Source of the DNA: CBDUQI01 sp965369325
Lineage (GTDB): Bacteria > Pseudomonadota > Gammaproteobacteria > Steroidobacterales > JBCBZW01
Assembly: GCA_965369325.1 (NCBI GenBank)
Contig: CBDUQI010000086.1
Coordinates: forward strand, 1 to 21,837
Reading direction: 5' to 3'
Length of the DNA: 21,837 bases
Every line of letters begins with the position of its first letter. Position 1 is the stretch's first letter. A model generated the notes under the pieces. The model had not been told where the DNA came from and made no database searches. It saw only the letters and a program-made list of their open reading frames with translations. This document shows, piece by piece, positions 15,122 to 21,837 of the stretch. The translations under genes were made by a program, and so were the position numbers.

Positions 15122-16336
15122 TTAGCCGACAACGGAACCCATCTTGAAGATAGGCAGATACATCGCGACCACTAGTCCGCCGACCAGCACGCCCAGAATA
15201 GCCATGATGAGTGGCTCCAGCAGGCTGCTCATACTGTCGACCGCATTGTCCACTTCTTCTTCAAAAAAGTCGGCAACTTTGGCAGACATCAGATCGAGTG
15301 AGCCGGATTCCTCGCCGATTGCGATCATCTGCACCACCATATTGGGGAACAGGTCGGTTCCTTCCATCGATCGAAACAGGCGTTGACCGGTGGCGACCTC
15401 ATCGCGCATGCGCAGTGTGGCCTTCTCGTAGATGGCATTGCCGGTCGCCCCGGCGACCGATTCCATCGCCTCAACTAGCGGTACGCCAGCGCTGAACATG
15501 GTAGACAGTGTACGCGCGTAGCGGGCAATCGCGGCTTTCTGCAGGATGCTGCCCATGATGGGCATTTTCAGGGTCAACTTATCCAGGAACTCACGAAACG
15601 GTCGGGAGCGTTTCTTCACGTACAAGAAACTCCAAATGGCCACACCGATGGCGATGAGGATAAGCCAGCCTTTGGCACGCACAAATTCCGACAGATCGAT
15701 CACCATGCGAGTGAAGCCCGGTAGATCTGCGCCAAAACCCTGAAACAGGCTTTCGAATTGCGGGATAACAAAGATCAGCAAAATAGCGGTCACAATGATG
15801 GCGACAACCAGCACCGCCATGGGATAGAAAAGTGCCTTTTTGATTTTCTTTTTGATCGCCTCGGTTTTCTCTTTGTACGTGGCGATTTTATCCAGCAATG
15901 TTTCAAGCGCACCAGCCTGTTCGCCGGCTTCCACCAGATTGACGAACAGATCATCGAAATACAGCGGATGTTTGGCCAGGGAATCGGCTAGGCTGGTGCC
16001 GCCTTCAACCGAGTTCTTAATGCTCATCACGAGCTTCTGCATCGCCCGATTTTCGTGGCCGTTGCCGATAATCTCAAACGACTGTACCAATGGCACACCC
16101 GCTGACATCATGGTGGCGAGTTGCCGCGCAAAAATGGCGATATCACTCGGGGTGATTTTGCCTTCGCTAAACAGTGAGCGCTGCTTTTTAATTTTCACCG
16201 GCAGCACGCCTTGGCGGCGCAATTCCGAGCGCACGGCCGTTTCGCTGGCCGCCATCAGCTTGCCTTTTACCCGATTGCCTCGCCGGTCCGTACCTTCCCA
16301 GGTAAAGGGAGCTTGCTTGAGCGCGGTATCAACCAT
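15122..16336 (-). CDS. pilC: Type IV pilus inner-membrane platform protein
   Basis: PilC is the polytopic membrane protein on which the pilus motor acts. The product is 404 aa, the normal length. Two T2SSF repeats are visible, about residues 68-191 and 271-393, with the repeated segments FARQLATMMSAGVPLVQSFE and YARTLSTMFSAGVPLVEAME. Membrane segments lie at about 171-193, 223-241 and 374-396. The N-terminus (FTWEGTDRRGNRVKGKLMA) is typical of the family. The ATG at 16336 follows a purine-rich GGTGAGAA. It lies 48 bases after pilB and is probably co-transcribed with it. No anomaly is visible. Confidence 0.97.
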   Translation of the reverse strand: MVDTALKQAPFTWEGTDRRGNRVKGKLMAASETAVRSELRRQGVLPVKIKKQRSLFSEGKITPSDIAIFARQLATMMSAGVPLVQSFEIIGNGHENRAMQKLVMSIKNSVEGGTSLADSLAKHPLYFDDLFVNLVEAGEQAGALETLLDKIATYKEKTEAIKKKIKKALFYPMAVLVVAIIVTAILLIFVIPQFESLFQGFGADLPGFTRMVIDLSEFVRAKGWLILIAIGVAIWSFLYVKKRSRPFREFLDKLTLKMPIMGSILQKAAIARYARTLSTMFSAGVPLVEAMESVAGATGNAIYEKATLRMRDEVATGQRLFRSMEGTDLFPNMVVQMIAIGEESGSLDLMSAKVADFFEEEVDNAVDSMSSLLEPLIMAILGVLVGGLVVAMYLPIFKMGSVVG

Positions 16337-16384
16337 TTCTCACCATCCGTGTTGGACTATGCCGGTGCTGTGGTGCGCACGCAG

Positions 16385-18115
16385 CTAGTCGATCGTGACG
16401 CGATTAATTTCTTCCAGGCCGATGATGCCCAGTTTTACCTTGTTCAGTCCGGCGCGGCGCAAGTCAGGCACACTTTCTTTGTCGGCCTGGTCGGCAATCT
16501 GTATCGCGTTGCCGCCTTCCATGATGATTCGCCCGATAGCATCGGTAACGGGCATTACCTGGAAAATGCCGACACGGCCTTTATAGCCATCAACACATTG
16601 CTTGCAACCCACCGGACGATACACCGAGAACTGTTGCGAAATATCCTGCTTGGTGAAGCCTTCTTTGCGCAATGCCTCTTCCGGCACATCCACTGCCTCT
16701 TTGCAGTGCTCACACAGCTTGCGCGCGAGGCGCTGCGCGATAATCAGTGTGACGGAGCTTGCGATCGCGTAGGGTTTAACACCCATGTCCACCATGCGGG
16801 TAAGCGTCTTAGGGGCATCGTTGGTATGCAGCGTCGACAGAACAAGGTGACCGGTCTGTGCGGCCTTGATCGCAATCTCGGCCGTCTCCAGATCGCGAAT
16901 CTCACCCACCATGATGATGTCCGGATCCTGACGCAGAAACGCTTTTAGTGCTGAGGCGAAGGTAAGCCCCACTTTGGGATTGACGTTTACCTGGTTGATG
17001 CCGGGCAGGTTGATTTCTGCCGGATCCTCCGCGGTGGAAATGTTTCGGTCTTCGGTATTGAGAATATTCAGTCCGGTATACAGCGACACCGTCTTGCCGC
17101 TACCAGTGGGGCCGGTGACCAGAATCATTCCGTACGGTTTGGCCAGCGCCTCCATGTACAGATTCTTCTGCTGTTCCTCGTAGCCCAGCGCATCGATCCC
17201 CAGCTTGGCGCTGGATGGATCGAGAATACGCAGCACGATTTTCTCGCCGAACAACGTTGGGCAGGTATTAACACGAAAATCGATCGCCCGGTTTTTGGAC
17301 AAACGCATTTTGATGCGTCCATCCTGCGGGACGCGGCGCTCAGCGATATCCAGCCGCGACATTACCTTGAGGCGCGCAGCGACTTTGTTGGCCAGCTGTA
17401 CGGGTGGCAGTGCCACTTCTTTAAGCACGCCGTCCTGGCGAGTTCGCACTCGGTAGGTTTTTTCGTACGGCTCGAAGTGCACGTCAGAGGCGCCGTTTTT
17501 GATCGCCTCAACCAGAATCTTGTTGACGAAGCGCACGATCGGCGCGTCCTCAACGTCGTCCCGGGTGATGTCGTCTCCGGAATCTTCATCGCCGCTGCTG
17601 ACCTCAAGATTCTCAAGGTCCAGATCGTCGTCGGAGAATTTGCTGAAGGCGGTGGTATCGAGCGCTTCCAGCGCGCGTGACAGATGGGCGGCGAGTTTGT
17701 TGTCCTCGACCACCACGGCCTCCACGCGCAGGCCGGTGGCGAATTTAATCTCGTCGATAGCCGCGAGGTTGGTGGGGTCGGAGATGGCGACGAACAGACG
17801 TTTGCCCCGTTTGACCAGCGGCAGCACTTGATGCTTGCTCAGCAAGGCCTCGTTCACCAGCCTGACGACGTCCGGATCAATGGTGATGGCATCAATGTCG
17901 AGCAGCGGCACGCCGAATTCGCTGGCGCCGGCAATGGCCACGTCACGAGGGTGGGCCAGCTCATTCGCCACCAGGTAGCTCACCAGCTTGACTTTGGCCT
18001 CTTTGGCGCCCACTTCGGCTGCCGCAATACCGGCTTCATCAATAATGCCGTCCTGAACCAGTCTTCTAGGCAGGCCACCGAGGGTGTTCGAATGCTTGAC
18101 GGTGCTGACGGCCAC
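16385..18115 (-). CDS. pilB: Type IV pilus assembly (extension) ATPase
   Basis: PilB is the hexameric cytoplasmic ATPase that powers pilus extension. The product is 576 aa. The N-terminal N1/MshEN-like domain spans about 10-150, followed by an acidic linker (161-190) rich in Asp and Glu. Walker A is GPTGSGKT (335-342), Walker B is DIIMVGEIRD (399-408), and the His box lies around STLHTND (427-433). Zinc cysteines are Cys468 and Cys471 (CEHC) and Cys504 and Cys507 (CKQC). These Cys pairs separate PilB from the retraction ATPase PilT. The start is GTG at 18115, well supported by AGAGGA six bases upstream. PilT is not in this window. Confidence 0.97.
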   Translation of the reverse strand: MAVSTVKHSNTLGGLPRRLVQDGIIDEAGIAAAEVGAKEAKVKLVSYLVANELAHPRDVAIAGASEFGVPLLDIDAITIDPDVVRLVNEALLSKHQVLPLVKRGKRLFVAISDPTNLAAIDEIKFATGLRVEAVVVEDNKLAAHLSRALEALDTTAFSKFSDDDLDLENLEVSSGDEDSGDDITRDDVEDAPIVRFVNKILVEAIKNGASDVHFEPYEKTYRVRTRQDGVLKEVALPPVQLANKVAARLKVMSRLDIAERRVPQDGRIKMRLSKNRAIDFRVNTCPTLFGEKIVLRILDPSSAKLGIDALGYEEQQKNLYMEALAKPYGMILVTGPTGSGKTVSLYTGLNILNTEDRNISTAEDPAEINLPGINQVNVNPKVGLTFASALKAFLRQDPDIIMVGEIRDLETAEIAIKAAQTGHLVLSTLHTNDAPKTLTRMVDMGVKPYAIASSVTLIIAQRLARKLCEHCKEAVDVPEEALRKEGFTKQDISQQFSVYRPVGCKQCVDGYKGRVGIFQVMPVTDAIGRIIMEGGNAIQIADQADKESVPDLRRAGLNKVKLGIIGLEEINRVTID

Positions 18116-18155
18116 TAACGATCCTCTGTTGTGAGCCTAACGGAATATTCGTTGG

Positions 18156-18161
18156 ATTGTA
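18156..18161 (-). promoter_or_regulatory. candidate -10 box upstream of pilB
   Basis: TACAAT on the minus strand, five of six matches to the -10 consensus, would start RNA about 34 bases before the pilB GTG. The -35 position is poor (ACCGCA at 17-base spacing), so it would need an activator or be chance. Further upstream lies the small palindrome TACAA/TTGTA at 18206-18218. Confidence 0.25.
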
Positions 18162-18300
18162 GCGCAACTGGCGCCGTTTGCGGTGCGCCACTTCTCACTA
18201 GATTCTACAATTTTTGTAAAGTTGGCCGAGCGGGCGTATTTGTTGAGGTGTTGCGACCAGGCCGGATAGCAGCGTACATCTCAACTGGATCTAACGCGGC

Positions 18301-18318
18301 TGTCACCGTCTGGCGACA
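18301..18318 (-). other. small hairpin after the second pilin gene
   Basis: On the minus strand TGTCGCC and GGTGACA form a 7-bp stem with one G-U pair and the loop AGAC, 13 bases after the pilin stop. No T run follows, so termination before pilB is doubtful. The remainder of the 215-base gap to pilB holds no gene that I can support. Confidence 0.25.
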
Positions 18319-18330
18319 AGGGCGCACCCG

Positions 18331-18780
18331 CTAGCGGCAGTTCTCGGGCAGGTATTTGACGGGGAAATCGATTGAGGCGCAGGTAAAGAACAAATCCGCG
18401 CCGACCGGGGCGCCCGTGTACTTAATGCTGCCGACCGCATCCCCATCCAGGTCCAGCGCGTAGGTTACCTCGGCCGAACCGGTCCAGACGACGGTGATAT
18501 CTGCCGTCAGGTACTCGCTCTTCTCACGATCAACTACCATGCCGGCGTCGCTTTCGTTGCCGGATGCCGGAATGGCGCCATTCAGGACGTAGTACTCACG
18601 CAGTAAATCCGTGTCGCGTCGAGCGATCAGCACGATTTCCGTGATTCGTGCCCGTACGGTGTACGTTTGGTAGGCTGGAATCGCGATGCTGGCGAGTATC
18701 CCGATAATCGCGACCACAATCATCAGCTCGATAAGTGTGAAGCCGGCTATCGCTCGCGCGGTCGTCAATTTGGTGCCCAT
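18331..18780 (-). CDS. pilA: Type IVa prepilin, second (downstream) copy
   Basis: The product is 149 aa. The leader MGTKLTTARAIAG of 13 residues ends in Gly, followed by the mature N-terminus FTLIELMIVVAIIGILA with the conserved Glu5 (residue 18). This hydrophobic helix forms the pilus core. The C-terminus has Cys134 and Cys148, a likely disulfide closing the D-loop. The start at 18780 is supported by GGAGA a few bases upstream. An open frame to 18909 runs through the intergenic hairpin and is not credible. Its leader is more than twice as long as that of the upstream pilin, and apart from the N-terminal helix and the C-terminal LP(E/K)NC motif the two proteins differ. It may be a second structural pilin or a pilin-like accessory protein. 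The gene name is by family only. Confidence 0.88.
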   Translation of the reverse strand: MGTKLTTARAIAGFTLIELMIVVAIIGILASIAIPAYQTYTVRARITEIVLIARRDTDLLREYYVLNGAIPASGNESDAGMVVDREKSEYLTADITVVWTGSAEVTYALDLDGDAVGSIKYTGAPVGADLFFTCASIDFPVKYLPENCR

Positions 18781-18832
18781 TAATTTTCTCCAATGCGTCC
18801 TGTACTTGGGCTTATTCTCGTGCTCGTTTTTG

Positions 18833-18879
18833 CTCTCAATATGGCCTCTCTCACGCGAGAGAGAGGCCATAGTCGAGAG
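18833..18879 (-). other. long hairpin between the two pilin genes
   Basis: ATGGCCTCTCTC (18841-18852) and GAGAGAGGCCAT (18859-18870) are perfect complements with a 6-base loop, and T18840 pairs with A18871, giving 13 bp. An outer CTCTC (18833-18837) and GAGAG (18875-18879) can pair beyond a small internal loop. No T run follows on the minus strand; it is followed by an A-rich stretch. It may protect the 3' end of the upstream pilin mRNA or allow partial readthrough to the downstream gene. Confidence 0.6.
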
Positions 18880-18938
18880 TCCGGGGTATGCGCCGGCCAT
18901 CCTGGCCATCGCGCCGAGCCTCCCCGTTTATCAGCGCA

Positions 18939-19406
18939 TTAGGAACCGGTAGTGCAGTTCTTCGGCAGGAACTTGATTGCCATGTCGGTGCTGTTGCACG
19001 CCCAAGAGAACGGCAGGCCTGATGCCAGAGCTGTATCTGACGGCGGGGTAAAGGTAACAGTCTTGTCCTTGATGTCAGCGCCGACACCGGAGGAAGCCAT
19101 TTTCACGCTAATGACGCCGGTGGTAGCAGCGACTGCTATAGACTCGACGTACTTGCCCGCCGGCGTAGCAGCGGTCCCCACATTGAGATTGAGATCTCCG
19201 ATCTCGGTGGTTCCCGGAAAAGCGCCCTGGGTCTGGCGGAACTCAGCGACGGCCGTCTTCGCGCTAGAAACGATGGTAAACGCCTCGCCAACCTGTGCGC
19301 GCTGCGTGTAGTCCTGGTAGGCCGGAATAGCAATTGCGGCCAAAATGCCGATGATCGCGACAACGATCATCAGTTCGATAAGTGTAAAACCCTGCTGCTG
19401 CTTCAT
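18939..19406 (-). CDS. pilA: Type IVa major prepilin candidate, first (upstream) copy
   Basis: The product is 155 aa. A classic short leader MKQQQG is cut before FTLIELMIVVAIIGILAAIAIPAYQDY, with Glu5 of the mature protein at residue 11. The helix continues as TQRAQVGEAFTIVSSAKTAVAEF, typical of PilA, followed by a variable beta domain and a D-loop closed by Cys137 and Cys151. The ribosome site GGGAG lies eight bases before the ATG. It is the first pilin gene after the control region with the sigma-54 element, IHF site and TTTGTCAG repeats, so it is likely the abundant subunit. The substrate chain (PilD cleavage, PilB/PilC assembly) is encoded downstream. Major-pilin status is inferred from the promoter, the leader and the domain layout. 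Confidence 0.93.
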   Translation of the reverse strand: MKQQQGFTLIELMIVVAIIGILAAIAIPAYQDYTQRAQVGEAFTIVSSAKTAVAEFRQTQGAFPGTTEIGDLNLNVGTAATPAGKYVESIAVAATTGVISVKMASSGVGADIKDKTVTFTPPSDTALASGLPFSWACNSTDMAIKFLPKNCTTGS

Positions 19407-19481
19407 TCGTAAACTCCCTGAAATTCACATTTAATGATGGTGGTGTGTGCGTAGGCAAAGTGCCTCCTGCGTATATCAGCA

Positions 19482-19497
19482 AGCAAGCTACATGCCA
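19482..19497 (-). promoter_or_regulatory. sigma-54 (RpoN) promoter of the upstream pilin gene
   Basis: On the minus strand the element reads TGGCATGTAGCTTGCT. It matches the consensus TGGCACG-N4-TTGCW at all but one position and has GG and GC separated by exactly 10 bases. Transcription would start near 19471, leaving a leader of about 65 bases before the ATG at 19406. pilR, encoded next door, makes a sigma-54 activator. Confidence 0.8.
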
Positions 19498-19515
19498 AAA
19501 GTCGATCGATTCGAC

Positions 19516-19528
19516 TAACTACCTGATA
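19516..19528 (-). promoter_or_regulatory. IHF binding site between promoter and activator sites
   Basis: TATCAGGTAGTTA on the minus strand fits WATCARNNNNTTR at every position. It is flanked by an AT-rich stretch and is centred about 50 bases upstream of the expected start site, where IHF bending would bring a bound activator to sigma-54 polymerase. The flank TATATATA strengthens the call; the exact site is inferred. Confidence 0.55.
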
Positions 19529-19604
19529 TATATAGATAACGGTCGAATGGCCGTTGTTGGCTGCGCTCTGGCACGCAGCTTGTTGTGGCCTGCAGCGGTC
19601 GATC

Positions 19605-19632
19605 TTTGTCAGAAACTGACAAATTTTGTCAG
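19605..19632. promoter_or_regulatory. upstream activating sequence: three TTTGTCAG half-sites, probable PilR target
   Basis: TTTGTCAG occurs at 19605-19612 (+), as its complement CTGACAAA at 19616-19623, and again at 19625-19632 (+). The first two form a perfect palindrome around AAA. The cluster lies about 134-160 bases upstream of the expected pilin start site. From memory, PilR of Pseudomonas aeruginosa binds TGTC-containing repeats upstream of pilA; each copy here contains TGTC. Confidence 0.55.
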
Positions 19633-19661
19633 TGTGCGCAAGGGCATATGGCAAAAAACGG

Positions 19662-19692
19662 AAAAAATACTCGGCCGGCGGGATGTTTGGCC
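19662..19692 (-). terminator. possible pilR terminator (weak stem, two T runs)
   Basis: After the pilR stop, GGCC (19689-19692) can pair with GGCC (19673-19676) across a 12-base loop, followed on the minus strand by TTTTTT at 19667-19662; a second T run lies at 19658-19653. The T runs are clear but the stem is only 4 bp. Confidence 0.3.
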
Positions 19693-19708
19693 ATCACGTT
19701 AGCGGGTT

Positions 19709-21070
19709 TTATTCGATCCCGAGCTTCTTAATCCGGTAGCGCAGCTGGCGAAAACTCAGGCCCAGCAAGCGCGCGGCTTCGGTTTTGTTGTGCCGGGTTT
19801 TCTCCAATGCATCCAGAATGGCATCGCGCTCGACGTCTTCCAGACGCTCACCCAGCCCTTCGGCCCGCATGCGGGCGGTATCGCTCAGTTGGGCGCCGCC
19901 GTTGTGGCGCAGTTGAACATCGTCTACATCGATGGTGCGCCCACTTGACAGAGTGAGCGCCCGCTCCAGCACGTTCTCCAGTTCGCGCACATTGCCGGGG
20001 AAGGCGTAGTCGGCCAGCGCAGCACGGGCATTGGCGCTGAGCCGCGGCGCCGGAATAGCCAGATGGTCTGCCAGGCGTTGCAAAATATGCTGTGCCAGCA
20101 ACAGGGTGTCTTCGCCGCGCTCGCGCAGGGGCGGCACCAGCAGCTCAATGACATTGATCCGATAGTACAGGTCTTCCCGGAAGCGTCCTTCGGCCACCAG
20201 CGTCCTGAGATCTTTATGGGTGGCGCTGAGAATACGTGTGTCTACTGGTTGCTCAGTCGACTCGCCGATGCTGCGCACCGCTTTCTCCTGAATTACGCGT
20301 AGCAGCTTGACCTGCATATGCAGCGGTAGATCGGCGATTTCATCCAGGAATAGCGTGCCGCCATCGGCCGAGCGGAACAGGCCGGGTTTGTCCGCGACCG
20401 CGCCGGTAAAGCTGCCTTTGCGATGGCCGAAAAACTCGCTTTCCATCAGCTCGCCGGGGATCGCGCCGCAGTTAACCGGCACAAAGGCTGCTTCCGCACG
20501 AGGGCCGCTGTCGTGAATCAGTCGCGCCACCAGCTCCTTGCCGGTGCCGGATTCTCCGCTGATATGCACCGGTGCTTGGCTGCGGGCGACCTTGCGGATC
20601 AGTCCGCGCAGTTTCTCCATCGGGGGGGATTGCCCCAGCAGGCGCTGGCCTTCATCGGGGGCGGCCCCGGTGTTGCCTGGGGAGAGTTTCAGCGCGGTAC
20701 TCACCAGTTTGCGCAATGCCTTCAGGTCCACCGGTTTGGAGACAAAGTCGAACGCGCCCAGTTTGAGTGCCTGCACGGCGGATTGCACATTGCCGTGCGC
20801 GGTGATGACCGCCACCGGTAGATTGTCAGCGTTGCTTTGAATCCACTCCACCAGCTCCAGCCCGTCGCCGTCGGGCAGGCGCATGTCCGTCAGGCATAGA
20901 TCAAAGCTGCGCGAGGCGAGCAATTCTCGGGCACGCTCCAGATCGCCGGCGGTGCGGGTGTCGATGTCCATGCGTTCAAGGGTGATGCTCAGCAGCTCGC
21001 AAATATCCGGTTCGTCGTCCACCACCAAAGCGATGGGCTTACGGGGGGCGTGGGGGGCGGCGCTGCTCAT
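19709..21070 (-). CDS. pilR: Sigma-54-dependent response regulator of pilin transcription
   Basis: The product is 453 aa from the ATG at 21070. The receiver domain (about 12-125) has phosphoacceptor Asp62 in LTDMRLPD and Lys112 in SKPVD. The AAA+ domain has Walker A GESGTGKE (172-179), the sigma-54 contact loop GSFTGA (219-224; a Ser in place of the first Ala of GAFTGA, as I recall also for Pseudomonas PilR) and Walker B FLDE (241-244). A Fis-type helix-turn-helix ends the protein (about 427-447, ending RQLRYRIKKLGIE). I chose 21070 because it overlaps the pilS stop as ATGA; an in-frame ATG at 21085 would add five residues. It activates the sigma-54 promoter of the pilin operon that lies directly downstream. 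Confidence 0.95.
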   Translation of the reverse strand: MSSAAPHAPRKPIALVVDDEPDICELLSITLERMDIDTRTAGDLERARELLASRSFDLCLTDMRLPDGDGLELVEWIQSNADNLPVAVITAHGNVQSAVQALKLGAFDFVSKPVDLKALRKLVSTALKLSPGNTGAAPDEGQRLLGQSPPMEKLRGLIRKVARSQAPVHISGESGTGKELVARLIHDSGPRAEAAFVPVNCGAIPGELMESEFFGHRKGSFTGAVADKPGLFRSADGGTLFLDEIADLPLHMQVKLLRVIQEKAVRSIGESTEQPVDTRILSATHKDLRTLVAEGRFREDLYYRINVIELLVPPLRERGEDTLLLAQHILQRLADHLAIPAPRLSANARAALADYAFPGNVRELENVLERALTLSSGRTIDVDDVQLRHNGGAQLSDTARMRAEGLGERLEDVERDAILDALEKTRHNKTEAARLLGLSFRQLRYRIKKLGIE

Positions 21071-21837
21071 GTGTCGGTCGTCCATCTGCGCGGGTCGGCG
21101 AACACTATACGAAAAATGCTGCCTCCGTTAGTGTTCGGTAAGTAAACCAGGGTGGCGCCGTTGCATTCGCACAGCTGGCGCGCGATGAACAGGCCCAGCC
21201 CGGTGCCGCCGCTCTTGCTGCTAATAAAGGGTTCGAAGATGCGCTCCACCATCGCCTCGGGGATGCCCGGGCCACTGTCGCACACTTGCAGAAACGGCCG
21301 TCCGTTGCTGGGTATGCGGCCGGTCTGCAAACGCACCGTCGTTTCCTTGCCAGGGGGCGCGTCGGCCACGGTAGCCTCCCCTGCCTGCCCCGGTAGGACA
21401 GCCTCGGGCCCGGCATCGTGTGCACTGACGTCGGTGGTCTCAGCAGCCTGATCCACAGCAGCTGCGTTCGAGGGTACTGCGCTTGCCTCGGAGGACCGCT
21501 CATGCCCGGTAGGGGCGTATGCGAGCGAGCCTATGTGGTCAGCTTTGCGCCCTGCTGCATACTTCAGCGCGTTATCACACAGGTTCCACAGCACCTGGTG
21601 CAGATGCGAGGGGTCCATGCGGACTTCCAGCGCTGAGTCCCGATGCGTCACCGACATGGATTGTGCGAGGAGCTCGTTGCTGCCGCGAAATTCCTCACAA
21701 AACCCGGTCAGCCAACGTGCTAGGTGGATTTGCTCCGGCTCGCTGTAGTCGCGCTTGGATAGCTGCAGAACATTGGAGACGATGGTGCTGATGCGATCGG
21801 CGTTGTGGTGGATGATGTCGGTCAGGCGTTTTTCCTG
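21067..21837 (-). CDS. pilS: Sensor histidine kinase, C-terminal part (5' end outside window)
   Basis: PilS is the membrane sensor kinase that phosphorylates PilR. Only 256 C-terminal residues are visible, with TGA at 21067-21069. They begin at the end of the dimerisation helices (RLTDIIHHNADRISTIVSNVLQLSKRD), then the N box DPSHLHQVLWNLCDNALKY (Asn85 and Asn89 from the visible start), G1 DSGPGIP, the F box FEPF and G2 GGTGLGLFIARQL. The catalytic His and the membrane segments lie outside the window. A low-complexity insertion of about 70 residues rich in Ala, Glu, Asp, Ser and Pro separates the N box from G1, where only a short strand-turn-strand is usual. It overlaps pilR as ATGA and forms an operon with it. 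Confidence 0.93.
   Translation of the reverse strand, partial: QEKRLTDIIHHNADRISTIVSNVLQLSKRDYSEPEQIHLARWLTGFCEEFRGSNELLAQSMSVTHRDSALEVRMDPSHLHQVLWNLCDNALKYAAGRKADHIGSLAYAPTGHERSSEASAVPSNAAAVDQAAETTDVSAHDAGPEAVLPGQAGEATVADAPPGKETTVRLQTGRIPSNGRPFLQVCDSGPGIPEAMVERIFEPFISSKSGGTGLGLFIARQLCECNGATLVYLPNTNGGSIFRIVFADPRRWTTDT

Noticed and set aside
15840..16948. Two long plus-strand open frames opposite pilC and pilB
   Set aside because: They are mirror frames of firmly identified genes, with no recognisable motif.
18781..18909. Longer downstream pilin starting at 18909
   Set aside because: It would put 43 unconserved residues encoded by the intergenic hairpin before the leader. The ATG at 18780 has a good ribosome site and a normal prepilin leader.
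19461..19475. GGCACTTTGCC considered as the sigma-54 element for the pilin
   Set aside because: The GG-to-GC distance is wrong (6, 9 or 12 bases instead of 10). The element at 19482-19497 has the exact spacing.
1..21837. Search for mobile elements, tRNA or rRNA genes, CRISPR arrays and defence or biosynthetic islands
   Set aside because: No transposase, integrase, repeat-spacer pattern or accessory island was seen. Apart from short gaps the whole window is explained by conserved core genes.

Overview
The window reads as a gammaproteobacterial chromosome with fairly high GC. It is densely packed with housekeeping genes and shows no mobile elements, tRNA or rRNA genes, or CRISPR array. Gene content and order place it in Gammaproteobacteria: murC-murB-ddlB-ftsQ-ftsA-ftsZ-lpxC, then a DUF721/dciA gene, an M23 peptidase and secA, then a Nudix/ThiE-like fusion, then yacG-zapD-coaE-pilD-pilC-pilB with pilins and pilSR. 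Much of this order resembles Pseudomonas. I cannot name a genus from sequence alone.

Layout. Bases 1-5586 (+): the end of the dcw (division and cell wall) cluster, tightly packed with ATGA or short overlaps from murC to ftsA. Bases 5587-6052: a 466-base gap with a 3' hairpin after ftsZ, a candidate promoter and a perfect 9-bp palindrome ahead of lpxC. Bases 6053-8338: lpxC (+), convergent dciA (-), and a divergent membrane-anchored M23 peptidase (+). Bases 8562-12358: secA and a mutT-like Nudix/ThiE fusion (+), whose N-terminus seems to need a non-canonical start codon. Bases 12392-14982 (-): pilD-coaE-zapD-yacG, in transcription order. Bases 15122-18115 (-): pilB-pilC, followed by a terminator-like hairpin. 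Bases 18331-19406 (-): two tandem type IVa prepilin genes separated by a long hairpin. Bases 19407-19708: a pilin control region. Bases 19709-21837 (-): pilR and the 3' part of pilS.

How the genes work together. The left half makes the peptidoglycan precursor (MurB, MurC, Ddl), builds the divisome (FtsQ, FtsA, FtsZ), commits lipid A synthesis (LpxC), probably trims or regulates peptidoglycan (M23), and supplies protein export (SecA) and helicase loading (DciA). ZapD and YacG, encoded on the other strand, tie Z-ring bundling and gyrase inhibition to the same neighbourhood. The right half is a type IV pilus module: PilS/PilR two-component control, two pilins, PilB extension ATPase, PilC platform and PilD prepilin peptidase.

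I did not find a wholly new system. The best unexpected signals are regulatory. The pilin gap holds a near-consensus sigma-54 element, a perfect match to the IHF consensus, and three copies of TTTGTCAG in alternating orientation, in the order expected for a PilR-activated promoter. Other points of interest are a 13-bp hairpin between the pilins, the missing canonical start of mutT, a roughly 70-residue low-complexity insertion in the PilS ATPase domain, and an Asn replacing the first His of the HxH motif in the M23 peptidase.
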